Under the pieces are notes generated by a model. It made no database searches. It saw only the letters and a list, made by a program, of their open reading frames with translations, and was not told where the DNA came from. From positions 50,650 through 114,649 of the forward strand of contig CAYJKQ010000008.1 in the NCBI GenBank assembly GCA_964370815.1: DNA of 64,000 nucleotides, written 5' to 3'. Below are positions 52,674 to 61,313 of this stretch, one piece after another (the stretch's first letter is position 1; each line of letters begins with the position of its first letter). This DNA is from UBA12087 sp964370815 (GTDB lineage: Bacteria; Chloroflexota; Anaerolineae; Anaerolineales; Villigracilaceae). A program made the position numbers and the translations under genes.

Positions 52674-53134
52674 GGTTTTGACGATGGATGATCGACGATG
52701 GACGATAAGTGCACGTCCGTTTCAATGAAATAATCAGCTGATACATCGCGAATTTGACCAGAAGCAGGCAATATAGACTTGCGAAATGATTGTAACTTGC
52801 GAACAAGCATTTGTGATTTGGAATAAACCAGGTTGATCGAAGATTCGTCACTGACATAATGTCGGCGGCGGATCAAATGTTGGCAGGCAACTGTTTCGAT
52901 CAGAGAGCGGATTGCCATCCCTAAAAATCGAGCTTGTTCTGCATCGGACTGACCTGTTGAGCCTTCCGCTATGTTGAGAGCAATTGAAGTTGCCGCGCGG
53001 GTAATTTGAGACCTAAGGTTGTAATCCTCGCTGGGTGGCAATTCTTTTGCCAGAATATAAATGGCATCGATATATTCCATCGCCAATTGCCACACTTCCA
53101 ATTGTTCAAACTTGTATGGCACTAGATTCTCCAT
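52670..53134 (-). CDS. Four-helix-bundle protein (S23/IVP family) inside the pst2 operon
   Basis: The 154-aa protein matches the four-helix-bundle family first seen in 23S rRNA intervening sequences (and related to Avd accessory proteins). It has YKFEQLEVWQLAMEYIDAIY, an LPPSEDYNLRSQITRAATSIALNIAEG block and the late helix LVRKLQSFRKSI. The final residues (LSSIVDHPSSKP) are encoded by a micro-repeat that is one arm of a flanking inverted repeat. It separates pstA2 from pstB2, and its stop overlaps pstB2's start. No reverse transcriptase or rRNA gene is nearby. Function here is unknown. Confidence 0.88.
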   Translation of the reverse strand: MENLVPYKFEQLEVWQLAMEYIDAIYILAKELPPSEDYNLRSQITRAATSIALNIAEGSTGQSDAEQARFLGMAIRSLIETVACQHLIRRRHYVSDESSINLVYSKSQMLVRKLQSFRKSILPASGQIRDVSADYFIETDVHLSSIVDHPSSKP

Positions 53135-53164
53135 TTCGAGAAAAATGGTCTATCGTCCGTCGTC
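52694..53164. repeat. 471-bp unit bounded by inverted repeats around the four-helix-bundle gene
   Basis: GACGATGGACGATA (52694-52707) and TATCGTCCGTCGTC (53151-53164) are inverted with 13 of 14 bases matching. The left arm is part of a longer GACGATGG micro-repeat that extends to about 52679. The arms bracket almost exactly the four-helix-bundle gene, which suggests a mobilised cassette. Confidence 0.65.
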
Positions 53165-53180
53165 AATGGTCTGTTCTGTC

Positions 53181-54196
53181 TCACCACTGCCTCTTTGCCC
53201 TTGCGCGTGAGCGGATGAGCGTGGCGACGATGTTCATGCCGAGCACAAAAGTGAGCAGCACCANNNNNNNNNNNNNNNNNNNNNNNNNNNNNNNNNNNNN
53301 NNNNNNNNNNNNNNNNNNNNNNNNNNNNNNNNNNNNNNNNNNNNNNNNNNNNNNNNNNNNNNNGAGCGGATGAGCGTGGCGACGATGTTCATGCCGAGCA
53401 CAAAAGTGAGCAGCACCAGGGCTGTGCCGTACTGGATCTGGAAGGGCATCTCTGGCACCTGGGTGGAGATCACGAACAGGTGATAGGGCAGTGCCATTGT
53501 TGCATCGAAAGGTGAATTTGGCAGGCGCGGCAGAAAGAAGGCTGCACCGGTGAACAGGATGGGAGCGGTTTCGCCCGCGGCCCGCTCCAACCCGAGGATC
53601 ACACCGGTGATGATGCCGGGCAGGGCTTGCGGCAGGACAATGCGGCGGATGGTCTGCCAGCGCGTTCCTCCCAGCGAGAGACTGACCGTGCGGAAAGCCT
53701 GCGGAACCGCGCGAAGAGCCTCTTCAGCTGCGCTGATGATGACCGGCAGGGTCATGATCGAGAGGGTCATTGAGGCTGCCAGCAGGCTGGTACCGAATTT
53801 CAGGAAGAAAACGAACAAACCCAGGCCAAACAAGCCATAAACCACTGATGGAATGCCTGCCAGGTTGATGATGGCAATGCGGATCAGGCGGGTGACCGAG
53901 TTCTCTGGGGCATATTCTGCCAGGTAAATAGCTGCGGCAATACCGAGCGGCACCGAGAAGATGGCTGTGCCGAGCGTCAGGTAAAAGGTGCCCACGATGG
54001 CAGGCAGAATGCCACCCTGGCGCATGCCGTCACGCGGGAAACCACTCAGGAATTCCCACGAGATGGCGGGAGCTCCCTGCAGGATGATGTACACAACAAC
54101 AGCCAGGATTGGGATGACTGTGACAGCCATGACCAGGGAGAGGGCTGAAAATCCCAGCCGCTGGGACAGGTTCTGGTTGATGAGCTGGCTCTTCAT
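53181..54196 (-). CDS. pstA: Phosphate ABC transporter permease PstA2, interrupted by a spurious scaffold gap
   Basis: The permease begins MKSQLINQNLSQRL and has six helices, GIAAAIYLAEYAPEN, NLAGIPSVVYGLFGL and the EAA motif ALRAVPQAFRTVSLSLGGTRWQT. As given, the last codons run into Ns. The 55 bases on each side of the gap are identical (53209-53263 and 53364-53418). Removing the Ns and one copy joins the frame to ...ATLIRSRARAKRQW and a TGA at 53183-53181, giving a complete 286-aa protein. The start overlaps pstC2. Confidence 0.93.
53209..53418. other. Assembly artefact: 100-N gap flanked by identical 55-bp ends
   Basis: The sequence at 53209-53263 is repeated exactly at 53364-53418, with 100 Ns (53264-53363) between. 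This is what remains when two contigs that overlap by 55 bp are scaffolded without being merged. The artefactual insertion is 155 bp, and removing it restores the pstA2 frame. Confidence 0.9.
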
Positions 54197-55092
54197 CAGG
54201 ACAGGATCCTTTCAGAACGTTTCTTCTGGCGGAAAACAACCAATGAGGCTGCCACATTGACCACCAGTGAGATCAGGAACAACACCAACCCGATCAGGAA
54301 GAGCACATGGTAATGGGTGGAGGCATTGGCCACCTCGCCCATTTCAGCCGCGATGGTGGCTGTCATGGTACGGGCTGGCATGAAAAGCGAGTTCCAGCGC
54401 GTGGCTATGACAGGTGCGTTGCCAGTCACCATCATGACCGCCATCGTTTCACCCAGGGCGCGCCCGATGCCCAACATAACAGCGGTCAGGACCCCTGAAC
54501 GGGCGGCGGGCAGGGTGACTCGCCAGATAGTTTGCCAGCGCGTGGCACCCACAGCCAGTGCGCCTTCGCGATAGGATTGAGGTACTGAGTCGAGGGAATC
54601 TTCGGCAATTGAGACAATGGTAGGGATCGCTATGGCTCCCAGCAGCAGCGAACCTGCCAGGGCGGTCAGACCGGTGGGCAGGTTAAGCAAGGTACGCAAG
54701 TTTGGGGAGAGAACCAGGATGCCCAGGAAACCGAGCACGACCGAGGGCAGTCCACCCAGTAATTCAACCAGCGGTTTAAGGATCTCGCGCAGCCAGCGCG
54801 GGGAAATTTCGGCTATGAAGATGGCTGAGCCCAAACCGAGGGGAATGGCGATCAACCCGGCACCCAGCGTGACCACCAGTGAGCCGGTCAGCAGGGGTAG
54901 GATACCAAAATGATCTTCGATCGGATACCAGCGTGAGCTGAGCAGGTTACCGAGGGGGACTTCCGCCAGTGTTGGCAGGCCTTCTTTCAACAGGAATAAA
55001 AAGATCAGACCAACAAACAAGATGGCAGAATATCCGCTGGCTTTGATGGCACGGGTGATCACATATTCACGCCAATCGAGAGGTCTATCCAT
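54196..55092 (-). CDS. pstC: Phosphate ABC transporter permease PstC2
   Basis: The 298-aa permease has six helices, GSAIFIAEISPRWLREILKP, LLGGLPSVVLGFLGI and the EAA-type SLDSVPQSYREGALAVGATRWQT motif. It overlaps pstA2 at its stop (ATGA) and follows pstS2 by four bases. With PstA2 it forms the channel of the second phosphate-type importer. It is clearly paralogous to, but well diverged from, PstC1. Confidence 0.94.
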   Translation of the reverse strand: MDRPLDWREYVITRAIKASGYSAILFVGLIFLFLLKEGLPTLAEVPLGNLLSSRWYPIEDHFGILPLLTGSLVVTLGAGLIAIPLGLGSAIFIAEISPRWLREILKPLVELLGGLPSVVLGFLGILVLSPNLRTLLNLPTGLTALAGSLLLGAIAIPTIVSIAEDSLDSVPQSYREGALAVGATRWQTIWRVTLPAARSGVLTAVMLGIGRALGETMAVMMVTGNAPVIATRWNSLFMPARTMTATIAAEMGEVANASTHYHVLFLIGLVLFLISLVVNVAASLVVFRQKKRSERILS

Positions 55093-55096
55093 ATTC

Positions 55097-55969
55097 CTAC
55101 TTTACCGGCACGAAGCCCAGTTCGGCAACAATGGTTTGGGCTTCCCCGGATAATATCCAATCCAGGTAGGCTGCCACGGCACCATCGGGCTGCCCGGCAG
55201 TGTACATATACAGGTCGCGCGCGATCGGATAGCTGTTATCGTTGACCGTGGCGATGGAGGGCAGGATGTATGACTGACCAGCTAGACGGGCAATGGCGAT
55301 CGTCTTAAGGTCATCGGGGACATAACCCAACCCGTCATAACCGATGGCATTCGGGTTCTGGCGCACCTCATTGATGATGCCTTCAGAGGAGGCCAGAAGC
55401 AGTGTATCGGTTGAGAAGAGAGTTTTATTGTCCTTCTCGCCCAGACGCAGGACTGTTTCCAGAAAATAGACATGCGTACCGGAATTGGTCTCACGCGATA
55501 GGCGCACGATCGGACGGTCTTCACCACCGACCTGCTGCCAGTTGTCGTATTTGCCGCTGTAAATATCGGCGATCTGCTGCAGAGTTAACTGGCGGACCGG
55601 GTTGTTGGGGTTGACGATGACCGCGATGGCATCCCGGGCGATGATGTGCTCGACTGGATCGATGCCTTTGGATTGGGCTTCGGTTATTTCTTCGGTTTTG
55701 ATCTGGCGTGAGGCATTGGCAATATCCACCGTGCCGTTGATCAGGGCTGCCAGACCTGTCCCTGAACCCCCGCCAGTTACCGAGAGACGTACTTCAGGAT
55801 GGATAGACTGGTAACGCTCAGCCCAAGCCAACGCCAGGTTTACGATCGTATCTGAGCCTATATTCTGAATGTTTTGCTCGGGCTGGGAATTTGGGAGAGT
55901 GCCTGCCCCTGTGCTTGCGCAGGAAACCAGTACCACCACCAATAGTGATAGGACAACCAGTTGTTTCAT
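55097..55969 (-). CDS. pstS: Phosphate-binding lipoprotein PstS2
   Basis: The 290-aa protein has lipobox LVSC (Cys17) and a shorter linker than PstS1. The binding domain shows NIGSDTIVNLALAWAERY, TGGGSGTGLAALINGTVDIANASR, the RETNSGTHVYFLE loop and YPIARDLYMYTAG, all expected of phosphate-binding proteins. It is first in the pst2 operon and divergent from pstB3, with a 51-bp intergenic region. Confidence 0.94.
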   Translation of the reverse strand: MKQLVVLSLLVVVLVSCASTGAGTLPNSQPEQNIQNIGSDTIVNLALAWAERYQSIHPEVRLSVTGGGSGTGLAALINGTVDIANASRQIKTEEITEAQSKGIDPVEHIIARDAIAVIVNPNNPVRQLTLQQIADIYSGKYDNWQQVGGEDRPIVRLSRETNSGTHVYFLETVLRLGEKDNKTLFSTDTLLLASSEGIINEVRQNPNAIGYDGLGYVPDDLKTIAIARLAGQSYILPSIATVNDNSYPIARDLYMYTAGQPDGAVAAYLDWILSGEAQTIVAELGFVPVK

Positions 55970-56020
55970 GGGGCAATTATAGTCGAAAAGAATTATTATT
56001 TTCTTGAATAGGGTAAAATT

Positions 56021-56794
56021 ATGGTCATGGAATCACCCCAAACCATCTTTGATATCCAGGACCTGAGCTTTTATTACGGTACTAAAAAAGCCTTAAGCGG
56101 TATTGACCTACGGGTGCTTCCAAACCAGGTGACAGCCCTGATCGGACCATCCGGTTGCGGAAAAAGCACCTTCCTGCGCTGCCTGAACCGCATGAACGAT
56201 ACCATCCACGGCACCAGGGTGGAAGGACGCATTCTACTGAAGGGGCAGGATATTTATGCCGGGGAGATGGATGTGGTCACACTGCGACAACGGGTGGGAA
56301 TGGTTTTTCAGAAACCCAATCCGTTCCCGCAATCGATTTTTGACAATGTCGCCTTCGGGCCGCGTGTATTGGGAAAATTTGAAAACAACGCTGACCTGGA
56401 AGAGATCGTGGAACGCAGCCTGCGGCAGGCTGCCCTGTGGGATGAGGTCAAGGATGATCTCAAGTCAAATGCGATGGGTTTTTCGCTGGGTCAACAGCAG
56501 CGTATGTGCATTGCGCGCGTGCTGGCAGTCCAGCCGGAGGTCATCCTGATGGATGAATCCACTTCAGCGCTCGACCCAATTGCCACCCTGCACATAGAGG
56601 AACTGATCGGGGAATTAAAGAAGAGCTACACCATCGTGATCGTGACTCACAACATGCAGCAGGCGGCAAGAGTCTCCGATATGACAGGTTTGTTCTGGTT
56701 GGGGGAGATGGTCGAGTTCGAGACCACCAAACAGATCTTCACCCGACCCAAGCACGAGCTGACCGAGGCCTACCTGACCGGTAGAATGGGGTGA
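56021..56794 (+). CDS. pstB: Pst-type ABC ATPase PstB3, altered signature motif
   Basis: The 257-aa PstB-like protein has Walker A GPSGCGKS, an intact Q-loop MVFQKPNPFP, Walker B ILMDESTSALDP and H-loop VTHNMQQAARVSD. The signature is FSLGQQQR where PstB has LSGGQQQR, so the first glycine that contacts ATP in the partner subunit is leucine. It is divergent from pstS2. A TAAAAT box (56014-56019) lies immediately upstream; the second ATG (56027) would suit a leaderless start, while AGGG could serve the first. Confidence 0.93.
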   Translation: MVMESPQTIFDIQDLSFYYGTKKALSGIDLRVLPNQVTALIGPSGCGKSTFLRCLNRMNDTIHGTRVEGRILLKGQDIYAGEMDVVTLRQRVGMVFQKPNPFPQSIFDNVAFGPRVLGKFENNADLEEIVERSLRQAALWDEVKDDLKSNAMGFSLGQQQRMCIARVLAVQPEVILMDESTSALDPIATLHIEELIGELKKSYTIVIVTHNMQQAARVSDMTGLFWLGEMVEFETTKQIFTRPKHELTEAYLTGRMG

Positions 56795-56827
56795 TAAAAA
56801 CACAGGATTGCCCTTTTTCCTGCAAGG

Positions 56828-58216
56828 TTAACATTCGATCACGTTGACAGCCAGCCCGCCGCGTGAGGTTTCCTTGTACTTGGTTTTCATGTCGCGACCG
56901 GTGTCCCGCATGGTTTTGATGACATTATCCAGAGAGACATAGTGCTCACCATCCCCGCGCAATGCGATCCGGACAGCATTGATGGCCTTGATGGCTCCCA
57001 TGGCATTACGTTCGATGCAGGGGATCTGAACCAGCCCACCAACCGGGTCGCAGGTTAATCCCAGGTTGTGTTCCATGCCAATTTCGGCGGCGTTCTCCAC
57101 TTGCATTAAGGTGCCACCACGCACCTCAGCCAGGGCTGCGGCTGCCATTGAACAAGCCACGCCTACTTCTCCCTGGCAGCCCAGCTCTGCTCCGGACAGG
57201 GAGGCATTCTTCTTGTAAAGCGTTCCGATCGCCCCGGCTGTCAGCAGAAACCGAACCACGACATCACGTTGAGCAGCCTCATCATGCGGGATCCCAAATT
57301 GGATCCAATAATTCAACACCGCAGGGATAATTCCTGCTGCTCCATTGGTGGGTGCGGTTACAACCCGTCCACCTGAGGCATTTTCTTCGTTGACTGCCAG
57401 GGCATAAAGGTTGACCCAATCCAGGATCTTGAGCGGATCGGCTTCTTCAATACCAGCCACGGATGACAGATGCTGGAATAATTGGGCAGCGCGGCGCTTG
57501 ACCTTCAAACCACCCGGCAAGATTCCCTCGGTCTGGCAGCCACGCTGGATACTACCCAGCATGACCTGCCATATTCTCCATAATCCAGCCTCAATTTCTG
57601 GTTTGGTGCGCAAAACCTGCTCATTAGCCAGCATGAGCTGACTGATGCTGAGTCGGTGTTTAATGCACAGATCCAGCAATTCATCGCTTGAAGTAAAGGG
57701 ATATGGCAGGGAGGTATCGTTGTCTTTGGGTTGATCTGAGCCAAGATCCCCTTCAAAAACCACAAAACCTCCCCCTACAGAATAATAGGTTCCTGAGTGC
57801 AGCTCAACCCCAAGGAGGTCATAGGCTGTGAACAAGATCCCGTTGGAATGATAAGGCAACACCTGGCGCACAAATTTCAGATCGGTTCCTTCGTGGAAAG
57901 GTATCGTCTGCTGACCGAGCAGGCACAACTGGTTGTTGCTACGGATATATTCCAGGCAGCCGGGAACAGAGTCGATGGCAACGTGTTCAGGCTCTTCGCC
58001 CTCCAGACCCAGTATGATGGCTTTGTCCGTGCCGTGTCCCTTGCCGGTTGCCCCTAAAGATCCGTACAAAGTGATCTGGATGCGTCCCACTTGAGGCAAC
58101 AATCCCCTATCCAGCATATCCATAGCAAACAGACGGGCGGCTTTCATGGGACCGACAGTATGTGAACTGCTGGGACCGATCCCAATTTTAAATAGATCAA
58201 ATACACTGATCTGCAT
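56828..58216 (-). CDS. sdaA: L-serine dehydratase (iron-sulfur, single-chain)
   Basis: The enzyme converts L-serine to pyruvate and ammonia using a [4Fe-4S] cluster. The 462-aa protein joins the beta domain (ISVFDLFKIGIGPSSSHTVGPMKAA) and the alpha domain. The latter has the cysteines GCQGEVGVACSMAAAAL and LTCDPVGGLVQIPCIERN, and a GGRVVTAPTNGAAGIIPAVL block. This matches the SdaA one-polypeptide form. GGAAGGAAAC precedes the ATG. It converges with pstB3. Confidence 0.96.
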   Translation of the reverse strand: MQISVFDLFKIGIGPSSSHTVGPMKAARLFAMDMLDRGLLPQVGRIQITLYGSLGATGKGHGTDKAIILGLEGEEPEHVAIDSVPGCLEYIRSNNQLCLLGQQTIPFHEGTDLKFVRQVLPYHSNGILFTAYDLLGVELHSGTYYSVGGGFVVFEGDLGSDQPKDNDTSLPYPFTSSDELLDLCIKHRLSISQLMLANEQVLRTKPEIEAGLWRIWQVMLGSIQRGCQTEGILPGGLKVKRRAAQLFQHLSSVAGIEEADPLKILDWVNLYALAVNEENASGGRVVTAPTNGAAGIIPAVLNYWIQFGIPHDEAAQRDVVVRFLLTAGAIGTLYKKNASLSGAELGCQGEVGVACSMAAAALAEVRGGTLMQVENAAEIGMEHNLGLTCDPVGGLVQIPCIERNAMGAIKAINAVRIALRGDGEHYVSLDNVIKTMRDTGRDMKTKYKETSRGGLAVNVIEC

Positions 58217-58317
58217 AGTTTCCTTCCAATAATCTTAACTGATGGGTGCCAATAAATTATTCATTCCATTGTACCGGAAAGTAAACAATTTTTATGGTTA
58301 TTGTGGAAATAAAAAAG

Positions 58318-58944
58318 TTACAGTTTTGATGTACTCATGCTCAAAAAATGATGGGTAAAATGCGCTATCGCAATTGTCAGGAAAAAATTGATGACCAAAA
58401 GTGCTACGCCACCGATCAAGATGATTCCCCATAGCATGAGTGGTGTAATTTGAAAGGATAAACCCAGCATTCCCTGAATATCGAAAGGTGTGGATGAACT
58501 TGACAGGGCGATAAAAGCTGAGGCCAGACAGATCAGGGTCAGCAAACCGGTGCTGAAGATCAAAGCCTGGCGCTCTGCAGAGAGGGACTCCTGTTTGCCA
58601 GCACCCCTTCGAGCCAGGCGCGACCCGACCAGGAACCCAATCGGAAATGCCAACCCTACATGGAAAATTGGCAAGCCCATAAATACGCCGAATAAGCCGA
58701 TTGCATAGAAAAGAATGACCACTGACCAGAATAAAAGGCTGAGATCATATATGCGTTTGATCAGTCCTCTGATGATGAAACCATCTGCCAGTATGCCCAG
58801 CAGGAGACCGGTCAGCACGCCATAGGGGATCCACTTTTCTGGCAACAGAGAAAAAGCCAGAAACCAGCCCCCCATTAGCCCTGCCAGCGGTGCTAGCGGG
58901 GAGAGGATCAGGATGTAGGTAAGGTGTTCCAATCTAGTTTTCAT
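58318..58944 (-). CDS. Integral membrane protein, 208 aa
   Basis: The protein has about six hydrophobic helices with short polar loops (LPEKWIPYGV; RLARRGAGKQESLSAERQ) and ends in a short Ser-rich tail. No family motif is recognised. No ribosome site is visible; on the minus strand a TAAAAT lies six bases before the ATG, suggesting a leaderless transcript. It lies between sdaA and a MalY-like gene, but both gaps exceed 90 bp. Confidence 0.7.
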   Translation of the reverse strand: MKTRLEHLTYILILSPLAPLAGLMGGWFLAFSLLPEKWIPYGVLTGLLLGILADGFIIRGLIKRIYDLSLLFWSVVILFYAIGLFGVFMGLPIFHVGLAFPIGFLVGSRLARRGAGKQESLSAERQALIFSTGLLTLICLASAFIALSSSSTPFDIQGMLGLSFQITPLMLWGIILIGGVALLVINFFLTIAIAHFTHHFLSMSTSKL

Positions 58945-59037
58945 AAAGTCATTTTAAACGGGTGGAACTATCAAAACCTTTCTTTTTCTATCCAATCAGG
59001 CACGGCATCCCCGTGATACGATGGGACAAACCTGATC

Positions 59038-60234
59038 TCAGGCGGACGGGATGGTTTCCAAGGCGGCTTTCATGCGCTCGAGGGCTTGCAGCATGGTGCT
59101 GCGTGGACAGCCGAAGTTGAAACGCACGAAACCCTCGCCGCCGGGACCGAAGCTGGCACCATCATTGAGCGCAACCTTTGCCTTGTCGAGGAAGAATTTA
59201 AAGGGAGAGGTGGAAATGCGTCCGCTGCTGACCAGGGAATTGCAATCCAGCCAAGCCAGGTAGGTGGCATCGGGAAGGGTGGTGCGCAGATCGGGCATGT
59301 TCCGGGCAAGGAAGGATGCCAAAAAATCGCGGTTATTCGTCAGGTAATGCAACAACTCAGCCAGCCATTCCTCGCACTCTCCCGAAAAGGAGGCTTGTGC
59401 GGCTGCCAGCCCGAGGCTGCTTACGTGCAGGGTCAGGCGTTCAACCTCCTGCTTGAAGGCTTTGCAGAGTTCCGGGTTGGGGATGATCGCAAACCCGCAG
59501 AACAACCCGGCTACATTGAAAGTTTTGCTGGGTGCCACCAGGGTGATGGTGTGCTGGGCGATCTCGGGTGAGAGGGCTGCCATTGGTGTGCAATCAGTAC
59601 CACCCAACAGCAGCTCGCTGTGGATCTCGTCCGAACAGATCAGGGTGCCGTTCTCCAGGCAGATCTCTGCCAGGCGGGTCAATTGCTGTGGGGTGTAAAT
59701 GCCACCGGTGGGGTTGTGCGGCTGGCAGAGCAGGAACATGGCGGTGTGGACATTCTCGGCGTTCATGGCGGCTTTGAATTCATCAAAATCGATCTCATAA
59801 TGCAGGGTTTGACCGTGATTGACCTGGTGTAACTGGGCTATTTGAAGCTTCAGAGCGGTGTTTTTGTGAACTTGCAGGAATGGTGGGTAAACCGGGGGCT
59901 GAATCAGCAAACCTTGCCCGGGTTGGATGGCAATACGCGCGGCGACATTGAACCCGCTGACGATACCGGGGATGGCTACCACCATCTCCGCCGTGACCTG
60001 CCACCCATGCAGTTTTTGCATACGGGCTGCAACCGTTTCGAGAAGTTCTTTGGGTGCCCACTCATAACCGAAGACACCATGCTCCACTTTGGTGCGCAAG
60101 GCAGCCAAAACGGGTTCGGGGGTGGCGAAATCCATATCCGCCACCCACATCGGCAGAACATCGGTTGGGTAGGCATCCCATTTGATGGCATTGGTATGGC
60201 GGCGGTCGATCAGTCGGTCAAAGTCATAGGGCAT
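59038..60234 (-). CDS. MalY/PatB-family PLP enzyme (C-S lyase or aminotransferase)
   Basis: The 398-aa protein follows the MalY/PatB pattern: RRHTNAIKWDAYPTDVLPMWVADMDFATPEPV at the N-terminus (given here in part), LCQPHNPTGGIY, ICSDEIHSELLL, the PLP-lysine motif LVAPSKTFNVAGL and a late VALNDGASFGPGGEGFVRFNF. Such enzymes cleave cystathionine or cysteine conjugates (beta C-S lyase) or act as aminotransferases. A modest GGGAAA ribosome site precedes the ATG. Confidence 0.93.
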   Translation of the reverse strand: MPYDFDRLIDRRHTNAIKWDAYPTDVLPMWVADMDFATPEPVLAALRTKVEHGVFGYEWAPKELLETVAARMQKLHGWQVTAEMVVAIPGIVSGFNVAARIAIQPGQGLLIQPPVYPPFLQVHKNTALKLQIAQLHQVNHGQTLHYEIDFDEFKAAMNAENVHTAMFLLCQPHNPTGGIYTPQQLTRLAEICLENGTLICSDEIHSELLLGGTDCTPMAALSPEIAQHTITLVAPSKTFNVAGLFCGFAIIPNPELCKAFKQEVERLTLHVSSLGLAAAQASFSGECEEWLAELLHYLTNNRDFLASFLARNMPDLRTTLPDATYLAWLDCNSLVSSGRISTSPFKFFLDKAKVALNDGASFGPGGEGFVRFNFGCPRSTMLQALERMKAALETIPSA

Positions 60235-60345
60235 GAGTCATTTCCCCATTTTCCCAGGGGTGGATTTGAAACCAGTCCTTCCAGCAAAACGTGGTGAAAA
60301 TATTACTTTCCGGATAGACTGTCTGTATTCAGAATACAGATTTTT

Positions 60346-61206
60346 TCAGGTTGCCTTCCTGGCGACTGCAATCAGATGAGTTCCCATATCCAAGCAACCC
60401 GGTTCGGCACAGGCTTCCAATTCCATTCGCAAGAGTTCATTCCACTTTTCGTTATCCGTCCGGTACTGTTTAAGTGTTTCATTCCATGTCAGAGAAATGC
60501 AATTGGATGCTGATCTAGCCATAATGATCAGCCCTCTCTTCTCCAACCATTTTGTTAATTCTTTTTCTCGAAACATATGCATAAAATTATTTTTCCGTTC
60601 CGGGAAATTCTCTGGAGTTATATCACCAGAATTTGTTATTCTTTGATTGGTCGCGACTGGCATACTAAGCACTCCATTTAGATAGGCATGTGCAGTCCCC
60701 CACAGAGACATTACACTTAAAAAAAGCAAACCTCCTGGTCTTAAAACTCGCAAGCATTCAGATAAAGCCAAATCGCGTTTGTCTAAAACATAGCTAAAAG
60801 GTCCACCATAAACGACGACGCAATCAAATGAACACGAATCGAATCCAGCCATATCACAAATATCTAAGTGATGCCAGTCCATAATTGCCTTGTCGAATCC
60901 TAATTCATGAGCAAACCGTTTATTCAGATCAAGTTGCATGCGGGAGATGTCTGCAACCATGATATGCGTATCTAACCCAGCAAGTATTTGAGTAAAACGT
61001 CCTGCCCCTGCCCCAATTTCAAGAACACGGTCGCTTTTAGATATATGTTTCTTGAGATAATGGGTATGGATGTATAAGCTAACTTCATCTGCTGGCGTAT
61101 TGGTTAAACGATCCCATTCCTGCAATCCGAATTCATCAAAGTATTGACTGATCAGTTCTGCGGAGTAATTCGAATTGCCTGAATTTTCAAGGTTAAGTTT
61201 GGACAT
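60346..61206 (-). CDS. Class I SAM-dependent methyltransferase
   Basis: The 286-aa protein has the SAM-binding motif I VLEIGAGAGRFTQILAG, motif II in HIMVADISRMQL, and DCVVVYGGPFSYVLDKRDLALSECLRVLRPGGLLFLSV for motifs IV and V (shown here in one conserved block). Upstream helices carry an ISQYFDEFGLQEWDRL entry typical of this fold. Substrate unknown. Its base composition is more AT-rich than both neighbours, which hints at a separate origin. AAGG precedes the ATG. Confidence 0.88.
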   Translation of the reverse strand: MSKLNLENSGNSNYSAELISQYFDEFGLQEWDRLTNTPADEVSLYIHTHYLKKHISKSDRVLEIGAGAGRFTQILAGLDTHIMVADISRMQLDLNKRFAHELGFDKAIMDWHHLDICDMAGFDSCSFDCVVVYGGPFSYVLDKRDLALSECLRVLRPGGLLFLSVMSLWGTAHAYLNGVLSMPVATNQRITNSGDITPENFPERKNNFMHMFREKELTKWLEKRGLIIMARSASNCISLTWNETLKQYRTDNEKWNELLRMELEACAEPGCLDMGTHLIAVARKAT

Positions 61207-61313
61207 TCATAAGCCTTTCATGAGAAAACCCGAAGTATTAGACTCTCTTGATTCACAGATTAAGATCATTGGATAACTCGACTATTAAATTTCCAGCAGG
61301 GTGGCTGTGAAGG

